The position numbers and the translations under genes are program-made. This document shows positions 27,095 through 36,190 of a DNA stretch of 64,000 nt, piece after piece (position 1 is the first letter of the stretch; each line of letters opens with the position of its first letter). Origin of the DNA: Zerene cesonia (taxonomy: Eukaryota; Arthropoda; Insecta; Lepidoptera; Pieridae); NCBI RefSeq assembly GCF_012273895.1, contig NC_052104.1, positions 2,356,001-2,420,000 on the forward strand, written 5' to 3'. The notes under the pieces are model-generated. The model was not told the origin of the DNA, searched no databases, and saw only the letters and a list, made by a program, of their open reading frames with translations.

Positions 27095-27302
27095 CATGGT
27101 ACAAATTTTCATCCCCTATTTCATACCCTTGGGGGTACAATTAATCAAAATCCTTTCTTAACGGATGCCTACGTCATAGCATCTATCTGCATGCCAAATT
27201 TCAGCCCGAGCCGTCCAGTGGTTTGGGCTGTGCGTTGATAGATCAGTATGTCAATCAGTTAGTCAGTCAGTCAGTCACCTTTGAGTCTTATATATATAGA
27301 TT
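27095..27302 (+). mobile_element. Non-LTR retrotransposon 3' tail
   Basis: The blocks CCAAATTTCAGCCCGAGCCG and GGGCTGTGCGTTGATAGATC, a CAGT-rich run, and a terminal TATATATATAGATT are recognised as a common lepidopteran LINE 3' end. No reverse transcriptase sequence remains, so the copy is 5'-truncated. The exact clade is not determined. Confidence 0.5.
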
Positions 27303-27689
27303 GTATATATAACATGTATTTACTTATGATACAAAGAACAAGATAACGATTAATTTATGCGTCAAAAAATTTATGAAAATGTATGGACCTATATATCTAC
27401 CGTAATAAATAGGTACAGTATGAGCAAACGTTTATTTTCATCAGTTATAATGCTTCAGATAAATTCAAAAGCTCAGCTTGAATCCACACAGGAATAAGAC
27501 GAAACATGTCTTAATTAAGGTAAAGGACAATTTAATCAGCTGTCTTATCCAACACAGGTTGCAACAGACGCAATCCGAGATTTAACACGGAAAGGAAGGG
27601 GGTGCACGTGGTAAAACAGCTTGGCAGATTGTCATTGTCGTGATATCGAAATAAAATTATGTTAATTCAGTAAGCTAATGACATACTTT
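27303..27689. other. No gene recognised
   Basis: Unique-looking AT-rich sequence between a LINE tail and a SINE insertion. Confidence 0.4.
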
Positions 27690-27703
27690 ATAGAATAAGG
27701 TTA
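27690..27703. repeat. Target-site duplication, left copy
   Basis: ATAGAATAAGGTTA, identical to 28899-28912 on the far side of the gap. Confidence 0.8.
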
Positions 27704-27757
27704 AAAAGTGAAGTCCCGTGTCCCCTAGTGGGGTATGGGGCAGATATATATATATAC

Positions 27758-27820
27758 TTAGTCTGGCCATAAATACTGTTACACTTAATTATAAAAAAAT
27801 ATTACATTTGAATTTCGAAT
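27758..27820 (+). mobile_element. Possible Tc1/mariner-like element end, cut by the gap
   Basis: Directly after a (TA) run in the SINE, the sequence changes to CTTAGTCTGGCCATAAATAC and runs on to the gap. Insertion at TA is the hallmark of Tc1/mariner elements, and I recognise this terminal sequence from lepidopteran genomes. The other end would lie inside the gap. Confidence 0.45.
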
Positions 27821-28820
27821 NNNNNNNNNNNNNNNNNNNNNNNNNNNNNNNNNNNNNNNNNNNNNNNNNNNNNNNNNNNNNNNNNNNNNNNNNNNNNNNN
27901 NNNNNNNNNNNNNNNNNNNNNNNNNNNNNNNNNNNNNNNNNNNNNNNNNNNNNNNNNNNNNNNNNNNNNNNNNNNNNNNNNNNNNNNNNNNNNNNNNNNN
28001 NNNNNNNNNNNNNNNNNNNNNNNNNNNNNNNNNNNNNNNNNNNNNNNNNNNNNNNNNNNNNNNNNNNNNNNNNNNNNNNNNNNNNNNNNNNNNNNNNNNN
28101 NNNNNNNNNNNNNNNNNNNNNNNNNNNNNNNNNNNNNNNNNNNNNNNNNNNNNNNNNNNNNNNNNNNNNNNNNNNNNNNNNNNNNNNNNNNNNNNNNNNN
28201 NNNNNNNNNNNNNNNNNNNNNNNNNNNNNNNNNNNNNNNNNNNNNNNNNNNNNNNNNNNNNNNNNNNNNNNNNNNNNNNNNNNNNNNNNNNNNNNNNNNN
28301 NNNNNNNNNNNNNNNNNNNNNNNNNNNNNNNNNNNNNNNNNNNNNNNNNNNNNNNNNNNNNNNNNNNNNNNNNNNNNNNNNNNNNNNNNNNNNNNNNNNN
28401 NNNNNNNNNNNNNNNNNNNNNNNNNNNNNNNNNNNNNNNNNNNNNNNNNNNNNNNNNNNNNNNNNNNNNNNNNNNNNNNNNNNNNNNNNNNNNNNNNNNN
28501 NNNNNNNNNNNNNNNNNNNNNNNNNNNNNNNNNNNNNNNNNNNNNNNNNNNNNNNNNNNNNNNNNNNNNNNNNNNNNNNNNNNNNNNNNNNNNNNNNNNN
28601 NNNNNNNNNNNNNNNNNNNNNNNNNNNNNNNNNNNNNNNNNNNNNNNNNNNNNNNNNNNNNNNNNNNNNNNNNNNNNNNNNNNNNNNNNNNNNNNNNNNN
28701 NNNNNNNNNNNNNNNNNNNNNNNNNNNNNNNNNNNNNNNNNNNNNNNNNNNNNNNNNNNNNNNNNNNNNNNNNNNNNNNNNNNNNNNNNNNNNNNNNNNN
28801 NNNNNNNNNNNNNNNNNNNN
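27821..28820. other. Assembly gap, 1,000 N
   Basis: Placeholder gap inside a transposon nest. Both sides belong to one SINE insertion, so the missing sequence should be the SINE middle plus most of the nested element. Confidence 0.99.
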
Positions 28821-28898
28821 TGCGTCCCCACCGGGAATCGAACCCAGGACCCCTCGGTTCTACGCTCATGCGTTAACCACTGTACCAAGGAGGCGGTC

Positions 28899-28912
28899 AT
28901 AGAATAAGGTTA
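28899..28912. repeat. Target-site duplication, right copy
   Basis: ATAGAATAAGGTTA, identical to 27690-27703. Confidence 0.8.
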
Positions 28913-29104
28913 GAAGATTTTAAAGGTAGACTGCAACGAAATACGTATATTGGCAAAATGGAGGCAAAAAATCATCATCAGCCATGCATTTTCAATCATT
29001 TCATGGCTCCTGCTCACACAAGAATAATACACGACTATTGCTACTTAGTTGTTACATTATGATACCAACCATACGTTTTTTATATTGAGATAGATTTATA
29101 CCAT

Positions 29105-29306
29105 ACTAGCTGCGCCCCGCGGTTTCACCCGCGTAAGTCCGTATCCCGTAGGAATATCAGGATAAAAAGTTGCCCAAATGTTATTCAAGTTCTCAAGCTG
29201 TCTTCGTACCAAATTTCATTGCAATCGGTTCAGTAGCTTTCGCGTGAAAGAGCAACAAACACACACACATCCTTACAAACTTTCGCATTAATAATATTAG
29301 TAGGAT
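29105..29306 (-). mobile_element. Helitron-like element (Lep1 type)
   Basis: On the plus strand it runs from ACTAGCTGCGCCCCGCGG to ATAATATTAGTAGGAT. Read on the minus strand, it starts ATCCTACTAATATTAT and ends in GCTAGT, like the other copies in the window. A short CA-rich run lies near 29260. No coding sequence remains. Confidence 0.6.
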
Positions 29307-29580
29307 TATACCATATATTAGTAAGAGTATCATCAAATAAAAGTGATTGTAAACCAATCGCTTTTTATACAATATTCATAGAAAGTTACATTTTCAATAT
29401 CCTCAAGGCAATTATTTAACTGAAAGGAGACAGCTACGAGATCATCAAACGTATTTTTTAATTTATTTCTTTACAATTAACATTTGCAATAATAGTAACT
29501 GGCGTAATCATATTCTCTTTCGAATTTTACCGTACAATGTCGCCACCGACATAAGATACAAGAATTTTATTTTACTGATT
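29307..29580. other. No gene recognised
   Basis: AT-rich spacer beyond the 3' end of the Kunitz gene. Confidence 0.4.
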
Positions 29581-29598
29581 TTTATTTTGATATTTATT
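29581..29598 (-). terminator. Polyadenylation signals of the Kunitz gene
   Basis: Two AATAAA hexamers on the minus strand (29598-29593 and 29586-29581) lie about 56 and 68 bases after the stop codon. That is a normal distance for an insect 3' untranslated region. They support the preceding exon being terminal. Confidence 0.6.
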
Positions 29599-29653
29599 AC
29601 GTATAAATATAGATCAAAGACCAAGGCCAATCATGCACTATTGTTCTGTACGG

Positions 29654-29877
29654 TTAAATACGTCGACTTTTTTCACAATGTATATAACATGATGCTCGTG
29701 TCGTGAACCGGTTTTCGTTGCCCCCACATCCAGAGTACATCATGGGCATGCATTTCCTTCTTACAACGTCAAAGAACCACACATAGAACATTCCCTCGCA
29801 TGGCCCTTTGGAAGGCACTTGGTAGCAGTAATAAGGCATATTCTGTAAACTCGATGGGAAAGGTCCGTCGTCGAATC
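29654..29877 (-). CDS. Kunitz/BPTI-domain protein, terminal exon (partial gene)
   Basis: The exon opens after a good acceptor (TTTCAATTCTAG, AG at 29879-29878), in phase 1, and ends at TAA (29656-29654). It codes for about 13 linker residues, one Kunitz domain and six residues after the last cysteine. The cysteine spacing is 8, 15, 7, 12 and 3 residues, exactly that of bovine pancreatic trypsin inhibitor. The GPC motif before the reactive site, the Tyr-Ser-Gly-Cys turn and the Asn-Arg-Phe motif are present. The family acts outside cells, mostly inhibiting serine proteases by inserting the P1 residue into the active site. Here P1 (the residue after the second Cys) is Glu, not the Lys or Arg of trypsin inhibitors, so the target is uncertain. 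An ATG inside the exon (29839) is unlikely to be the start, because the frame is open back to the acceptor and a signal peptide is expected from an upstream exon. I did not find that exon. It is probably a single-domain secreted protein. Confidence 0.85.
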
Positions 29878-31702
29878 CTAGAATTGAAACTCTTTAATTG
29901 AATAAAGATAACTAACTAGTCGGTACAAATTGTTTGCATACTAATTTCTATTTGTAAGCAAAATCGAGGCTTTCATGTATTTTATTTTACCGATTCAAGT
30001 GTCTATCATACTGAGAACCGCACGTCTTTTTTTATATGAATAAACAACAATGGATTTCCGTACAATATAAGATTTCAGGTTGCTATTTTAATAAATTAAA
30101 AAAAAACTCCTTTGCTAAAACTATAATTTGTAAACCGTTTTAAATATAACTGCCGCTGTCACTACGCATTATGTGAACAAAAAATATAGTAGTAATTTAA
30201 TTGTATGATTTTAATTACCTTATAAGAAAACATTACTTAGATATCTCAAAAAACACTAACATGTGTAAAATTGTTGGTTCTTCTTTAACGCAACAGACAA
30301 ATACAATATCCTTCATAAAATACAACCTTATTAACTGTCAATGTTTTCCGTAAAAGTGAACTGAACATTATTTGAAAAGTACGTGTGGATAATCCGAGCC
30401 CACATAAAACAAAGTCACGTATCCCCGAGGCTCGAGAGTAAGGCCCGAGGTTGGCACATTTGTTTCCCTGATCCAGACCTTATTCACTCCTTAGCCTTTT
30501 ATATACTTCTAGACCAAAATTAATAGTTTGGTACTTGTAATGGTTCGGAGTGTCCACAGGGAAGACTGGATTTTCGTATATCTATAGTATATACAGTAGG
30601 TTATGCTCGAGCAAAATATAAAAGTAGGTATCTAAGATAAAGTAGGCATAAATTATTATAATTCCTGAACAGATTCTTTGAAAATTGATTTATTCGCTGA
30701 AGCTAATTTAGCCTCTTGATTACAACGGGAATTCCAAGATTTTCTTATGAATTCTGACTTGAAACTCGTTTCATGAATGAGATTTCACGAGGCGCTCTGA
30801 TTTTTCATTCTTATTAAAATAACGTTTTAACAATGGTGAATAATGAAAAACGTAATTTACATTTACGCTATTTCTTTCGTCGACGAGATTGTGTGCAACA
30901 ACCCTTTCTCTTCTTGTTCATAAATATTTTTATGAGAGCATTTCTATTAAATCCAAAAATACTTACTGCCATATTTCACGTAATCATGGTAGGAAAATGT
31001 TATTGCAACAGCTGAGAGGAGAATTATTGTACGAACAGCGCAGTTGGAGGCAACCGACATTTTCAGATCCAATATCTACTGAGCACGCCGCATCTCATAT
31101 AATTGCACGGACCGCAATCAAACACCGTTGCAATCAGAAACAATCAATGTTATATTGGTGTGGCCGTTTTATTATGCCTCTTTATGAATTTCTGATAACC
31201 GACGTGATTATTTCTGTCAGTAAAAAGATGGATTTAAATTATATTTTTATAAGCTTATTCGATTTAACGCATTAGTACATTTCTCTAGTCATTAGTCATG
31301 GGGATAAACTTAAAAAGAAATTCAGATAGTATCCGCTCTTAAGTTCATAAATGTAAATTTAAGTACTTAAGAAAATTAAATTCGTGACTATCGACTAATC
31401 CACGCAGTATTACTTTAAATATCAGCAGTCACTTACATTTTTATTATTGGAATATAGCATTAGTTACACAATATTTTTTTATTCTTTCAAAATTTCTCAC
31501 TTATAAAGCATTTCAATGCTATAAAACTAAAAATTAAATATAACATTAGTTAAAATTTTTTAATAAGCGATTTTTTATTTATTTTGCATAATGTTTTATT
31601 ACGATCATGATATTCGATTTATAATGAGTTTTTATTTCGCTACAACTATTTAAATTAATTATATAATATCCAAATAAAACTTACAAGAAATAAAAAGAAA
31701 AA
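29878..31702. other. No gene recognised; possible intron of the Kunitz gene
   Basis: The missing signal-peptide exon should lie upstream on the minus strand, here or further right. I looked for a minus-strand ATG followed by a hydrophobic stretch and a phase-1 donor within about the first 500 bases and found none convincing. A GC-elevated patch at 30400-30480 has no frame. Confidence 0.35.
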
Positions 31703-31872
31703 ATCATACTAAATAATACCTATTAACGGGAAAGTAACTAAACTTCACCCCTAAAACACTGAACCGATTTGGACGAAATTTAATACCAACATAGCTGAAA
31801 ACCTGTAAAAGGATATAGGATTGATTGGTTTTATTTCGGAAATCCTACGGGAAACCGCGGGCGGAAAGCTAG
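31703..31872 (+). mobile_element. Helitron-like element (Lep1 type), near full length
   Basis: It starts ATCATACTAAATAATACC, includes ACACTGAACCGATTTGGACG, and ends CCGCGGGCGGAAAGCTAG before T. The layout is the same as at 14612-14825 and 37756-37931. Confidence 0.6.
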
Positions 31873-34800
31873 TTGTGAAGAAAACGATGCAATAAGATTG
31901 AGTCCATTGAGCGAAACATGACGAAAATAATTTGATAGCTAGGTCTTACGTTAATTCAAGGAAAAGTCGTGTTTCGTCCCACAATATGACAACATTGTAT
32001 ATTAAATGTGTCTACACAATGTAGGTCGTGCCTAGGCGTCAAGACTCCGTTAAAATTCCTGCAATAAACGAAGAATGAAATTACCAGGCTTTAAATCTCC
32101 CAGCCAACAAGCGGCAGAGGACTGACGCATTCAGACACGATTAATTGCTAAGAGGAAACGTGCTATTTGTTAAACATTACTGCATATTATATTACTAGTG
32201 TTTAACTACTTGCCGTATAATTAAGGAGACGCTTTGTACATCTTGAGATATGTGTCTATTTATAAATTTAAGCTAAGCAAGGAAAACTGTTATCGCTTAT
32301 AAACCATCCTCTCACCCATTGTTTGTTCTCCGATACCCATACTTTAAATATCATAAAATTTCCTTTAACATTATTAAATATTGGCCCAGTTCCACAAAGT
32401 TGTAGATACCTTCACGTGTGACCGTTAGTAACTGTCCTCCCCCACATACACTAACAGCGACCTAACTTTGGCAATTACCTATTCAATTTCGATTGTTTCT
32501 AGCTGATAGTATGAAAATTTTCCATCCTCCGTAACCAACCAAATGATTGAATTTATTACTATGTTCAGTTCTTTAGGTGGACTTTGAATTCAATAATCTT
32601 ATTCAATTTGAGTTGCACTTCACTTTATATATTTCCAACTCTTATTAATAGTATTTTCTTGTTTGATTTAATGCGAGTATTTATAAATTTATTGATTATA
32701 TTATTCATCTGAACATATCAATGCCAGCGTGGTACCGGAGGCATATTTATCATAAACCCTTATGTATATTATGTTTTTAAACTAAAATATTGCGTAACTT
32801 ACATAATATTATAGTATAAAATCATGTTTAATCTACTTCTGAGTACAAAATTACCCAAACTGCTAAGAATGTTAGTTAAAGATGCAACGAGTTTATTTTA
32901 GCTCGGTTATGACTACAGGAGTTAAACGCCTTAATTTATAAAACTCAGAGCTAAGCGCAATATTAAACAATGAGAACATTAAATGTAAATGATATAGCGA
33001 AAGTTAAAGAGCCGTGAGACTGAAGTCATTACGAGTATATTATACTTGAACCTTATTAATTGCGTTGTGTATTAACGTGAATACATCTCGAATTCTAGAA
33101 CAATCCTACTCAAACTATATTACATTAGAAGGGAAACTTATCAAACATAATTTAGCGGTCAATATCAAAATGCAATACAGACAGACATTCATACGTATTC
33201 AATTTAATTATTTGCAAAGAGAACGGAATATTGAAAAACTAATAAACTCGGAAGTCAACGCAAATAAATAATAGATAGGTACACACATTTTCTGCATTCG
33301 CATAATTGCTACTGATGCAAATAAAATTAATGCAACAGAGCGGAATTTTCCTGTTTATTTTTATCAACGTGTTACATTGAAGTCTCTTTAAAACAATTTT
33401 CATTGGAAAACTGCATTTGCTTGATTAAAATAATTTCATATAAAATATGTCGCATTTATTGTGCTCGTTCAATATTCAATTCGTTTTTTATTATACTGTA
33501 TCTGTATCAGTAGATACTAACATTACGTGGCTATTACTAAAGTAGTACCTTTTGTACAAGCAATTAACAACAGCGTTATTAAGAATATCGATTTATAAAT
33601 AAAAATAAGAATTATGCTCGATTATTTATAGAATATTATCCACTGCTGTAATTGAAAAGCGCTCATTTTCCCGCTTCTAACACTAATTATAATAAATTTC
33701 ATAAAAAAACATATTCACATCACACTTTATACATAGTTACTACTTTTCTATATACATTCTCTACCCTTTCTATTCCTGTTAGGTATTGAATACTTACATA
33801 TTAAATAAGTATCTATCACTAATTTTGGGTTGCTTGGAAGAAATCGCTGATGAACGATAAAGCCGCCCCTCTTTCGCAAGTTTCGCATCTGTTTCTATGT
33901 ATGTACAAGAGGTGTATACATTCATTGATTCATTCGATATTACATATTGTATGTACACCTTGCGGCCATAAGTTATAACGAAATAAGTAAGTAGTATATG
34001 AGTTCGAAACTCATAAGTCATATATAATTTACCTTATACTTATCAGGATTACTTCATACCTTTACTGGTTTGTTACGCATACGTTTAAATACTGTGCGCC
34101 GTAGAGTGTAAACTCACCACAATTAGACGGGATGTATGGTCATTGACACAATGATTGCATTGCGACAACGATAGAGCCATATTTTTGTATCAAAAATGAT
34201 TACTTCAGAGTTCATACTACATTGAAGAGATCGAAACAAAAATTTTGTCGGATTTTATAATGTATATATTTAGAGAGTTATTATATACAAAATATAGATA
34301 ATTAATTCATAGTTATAGAGTAGAATAGAAGCGATGATTAATGAAAATTACAATAACACTTCTTAATTTAATTACCCCGTATGCGGCTGTACGAGAACCC
34401 CCAAAAAATATAAATCATACTATAAATCTAATTCGAACATAATTCCTACATAAATACATCATCCCCTCGCATTACGTATACATTATGAAGTAGATCGCAT
34501 CAATCAAGACCAGCTGCGGCGTGTGACAATGTTGTCAGGATACTATTGGAAGTTGCTAATATTTCTTGGCAGGGGTAAAATTATGGTGGTAAATTGCACG
34601 CGTTTCTATATTACCGGGATTGCAGGTGACATTGAATATACTGTCTTATCAAATGATTAACATCGTGAGCTATTTTCGTGGTCTTGGGTCATAGAAACTT
34701 ACTATTTATATCAGCACATACATACTTTGACTAGATTAAATCACGTAGACGCATTTTTTATGCATGTATAGGCAAATATAATGTACTAATGTTATTATAG

Positions 34801-35725
34801 TCACGTACAATTTATTGCAATACAGTGCATTTACTCGATTAGAATACATACATTTGATTTGTATACTTAAATGAACTCTCAGCGTGACCAAAGAATCTCA
34901 TTTGATTTCTACAATTCTATCCTTTTAAAAACACTGAATTGTTAAGGTTTTTAGCATTTTTAATGGAAAAAAATTATTGGAAGTTATCAGTTCATTGTAT
35001 TAAGTGGTTTTTAATCGTACCACTCCCCATCCCATCTAAGAATTATATCCAAGATTATAACACGCATTAAACGTACTTCCCGAGTTTTCATGACTCGCTC
35101 CTACCTCCATAAAGCGGAAACGACTCATTCAAATATGAATAATCGTTCAATTTATTTTTTGTCCTTTCCGCGTTATCAAGTTACCCATTTATTTGATATC
35201 TGCCGTTGAGAGCTTTGTAAAACACATAGTACCTAATAAAATTACTTAAACTCTAGTAAAGTATAAATAATGTAATAAAACCATTAAAAGAAATATACAT
35301 TTTTTTTACTAACAACCCACTCAGTAGTACTAACACAATTAGGGTTATTTTGGGTGTAATGGTGAACATAGGTAATTTTATAATAAATTTGTAGACTAAA
35401 TTAATCGCCCCAAGGGATTTATTCCGTAAGTAGATTTAAATTCAGTGAATCATTATTTACTCCACAGTCCACACATTCCACGCAGCCTACTGTAACCGCG
35501 ACCGCCATAGTTCGCTAAGCGAAAAGTGGTTTACTAATGTTCGACCACAAATTGAAATAACTGTATCCATATATATGTAGGATTCAATCTGTGTGTTAAC
35601 ATTAAGTTCACTGAAATAAGATTGAAGTTAATTTTCCTGTTCATTACGGCTTCTATAACTAGGAAAACTAAATTCAATATGACTTTGAAAACAAGAGAGA
35701 AAGATGGTGACGTAAGTATAGCTGA
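31873..35725. other. No gene recognised; probably intronic
   Basis: AT-rich sequence lying downstream of the donor at 35731, so at least its right part should be the first intron of the minus-strand gene. No further exon of that gene was recognised. A plus-strand sequence GACGTAAGTATA at 35709-35720 matches a donor consensus but has no supported exon before it. Confidence 0.4.
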
Positions 35726-35731
35726 ACGAAC

Positions 35732-35986
35732 CTGTGCGTGGGCGGCGCAGTATTCCGGCGTGGGCTGCCTGAAGGGACTGTGCACCGGGCAGGAGAGCGG
35801 CTGCGCGTGCTGCAGGTGGTGTGCGTGCGCGTGGTGCGCGTGCGCGTGGTGCGCGTGCGGGCCGTGCGGCAGGTGGCGGTGCGGCATGCGCGGCGCGTGC
35901 CGGGCGCACAGGTGCGTCGAGCTGCCATGGTGCTCCGCGAGCGACAGCGTCGAGCAGGACGGCCGCCAGTAGCCTCCCTCCTCCAT
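35732..35986 (-). CDS. First coding exon of an unidentified gene; His/Ala-rich N-terminus
   Basis: ATG at 35986-35984 has a favourable context (GAA before it, G after it). The exon gives 85 codons and ends at a CAG/GTTCGT donor (GT at 35731-35730) exactly on a codon boundary. Codon third positions are almost all G or C, which supports coding. The peptide starts Met-Glu-Glu-Gly-Gly, has six scattered cysteines, and at about residues 41-60 carries a His-Ala repeat from a tandem GCGCAC-type DNA repeat. There is no signal peptide or membrane segment, so this end is probably cytoplasmic or nuclear and disordered. The same frame is open 43 codons upstream of the ATG without another ATG. I cannot name the gene. 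A membrane protein's cytoplasmic tail or a transcription regulator are possibilities only. Confidence 0.65.
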
Positions 35987-36184
35987 TTCAGGCCCGGGGG
36001 GGCATCGCGCTGCGCCACAGCATGCGCAGCGCCTTGTGCACGTCAGCGCATGACGCCTCGCCTCGTGCGGGCACCAGTCCTCGCGCTCGCGGCCCGACAC
36101 CCTTTCCGCTGACCTTTACCGTTCACGCTAGCGTCTCCGACGCGAACGCCACCAACCGCGCATCGTACCATCCGACCCGACACT
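35987..36184 (-). promoter_or_regulatory. 5' leader with two short upstream ORFs
   Basis: The leader from the inferred start site to the ATG is 198 bases. It contains ATG-CGC-TGA at 36051-36043 and an 11-codon upstream ORF at 36023-35988. The TGA of the second (35990-35988) is followed by one A and then the main ATG. Such spacing could allow reinitiation or reduce translation, which is inference. Confidence 0.45.
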
Positions 36185-36187
36185 GAA
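36152..36187 (-). promoter_or_regulatory. TATA-less core promoter: initiator plus DPE
   Basis: On the minus strand TTCAGTG (36187-36181) matches the arthropod initiator TCAGT, with A+1 at 36184. At exactly +28 (36157-36152) lies GGTTGG, which fits the downstream promoter element consensus RGWYV at all five positions. No TATA-like sequence occurs near -30. This pairing is typical of regulated developmental genes in insects. Confidence 0.55.
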
Positions 36188-36190
36188 TTG

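Larger units (their letters stand above)
27704..28898 (-). mobile_element. tRNA-derived SINE, interrupted, spanning the gap
   Basis: The tRNA-like head lies at 28821-28898 (minus): A-box TGGTACAGTGG at 28887-28877 and B-box GGTTCGATTCC at 28844-28834. The 3' end lies at 27704-27743, with blocks GTGAAGTCCCGTGT and ATGGGGCAGAT read on the plus strand. Matching 14-bp duplications flank the whole unit, so both ends belong to one insertion. The middle is broken by sequence resembling a Tc1/mariner end and by a 1,000-N gap. I recognise the same family at 63660-63805. The head is not a functional tRNA gene, because the acceptor-stem halves do not pair. Confidence 0.8.
35726..36190. other. CpG-rich island around a transcription start
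   Basis: G+C rises abruptly to roughly two thirds by eye, against about one third in the flanks, with many CpG and GCGC runs. It coincides with the first exon and leader of the minus-strand gene. Part of the richness comes from the GC-ending codons and the (GCGCAC)-type repeat in the coding part. Confidence 0.85.

Noticed and set aside
28821..28898. Functional tRNA gene
   Set aside because: A and B boxes are present, but the acceptor-stem halves do not pair and the unit is the head of a SINE with a target-site duplication.
27718..28902. Long frames on both strands with recognisable peptide ends
   Set aside because: They cross the gap, and their real ends are translated SINE head and tail, not protein.
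29966..29990. Minus-strand ATG followed by Lys-Ala-Ser-Ile-Leu-Leu as the signal-peptide start of the Kunitz gene
   Set aside because: It stops after 11 codons, and the only nearby GT would create a stop at the junction with the Kunitz exon.
35987..36100. Upstream extension of the first-exon protein by 38 residues
   Set aside because: The frame is open but begins at GTG with no in-frame ATG. The ATG at 35986 has a better context.
35622..36186. Plus-strand frames of 116-124 codons and the alternative minus frames in the GC island
   Set aside because: Arg/Ala/Cys-rich shadows of the GC-rich minus-strand exon, several starting at non-ATG codons. The plus-strand acceptor-like CTCCATTTCAG at 35981-35991 has no supported exon after it.
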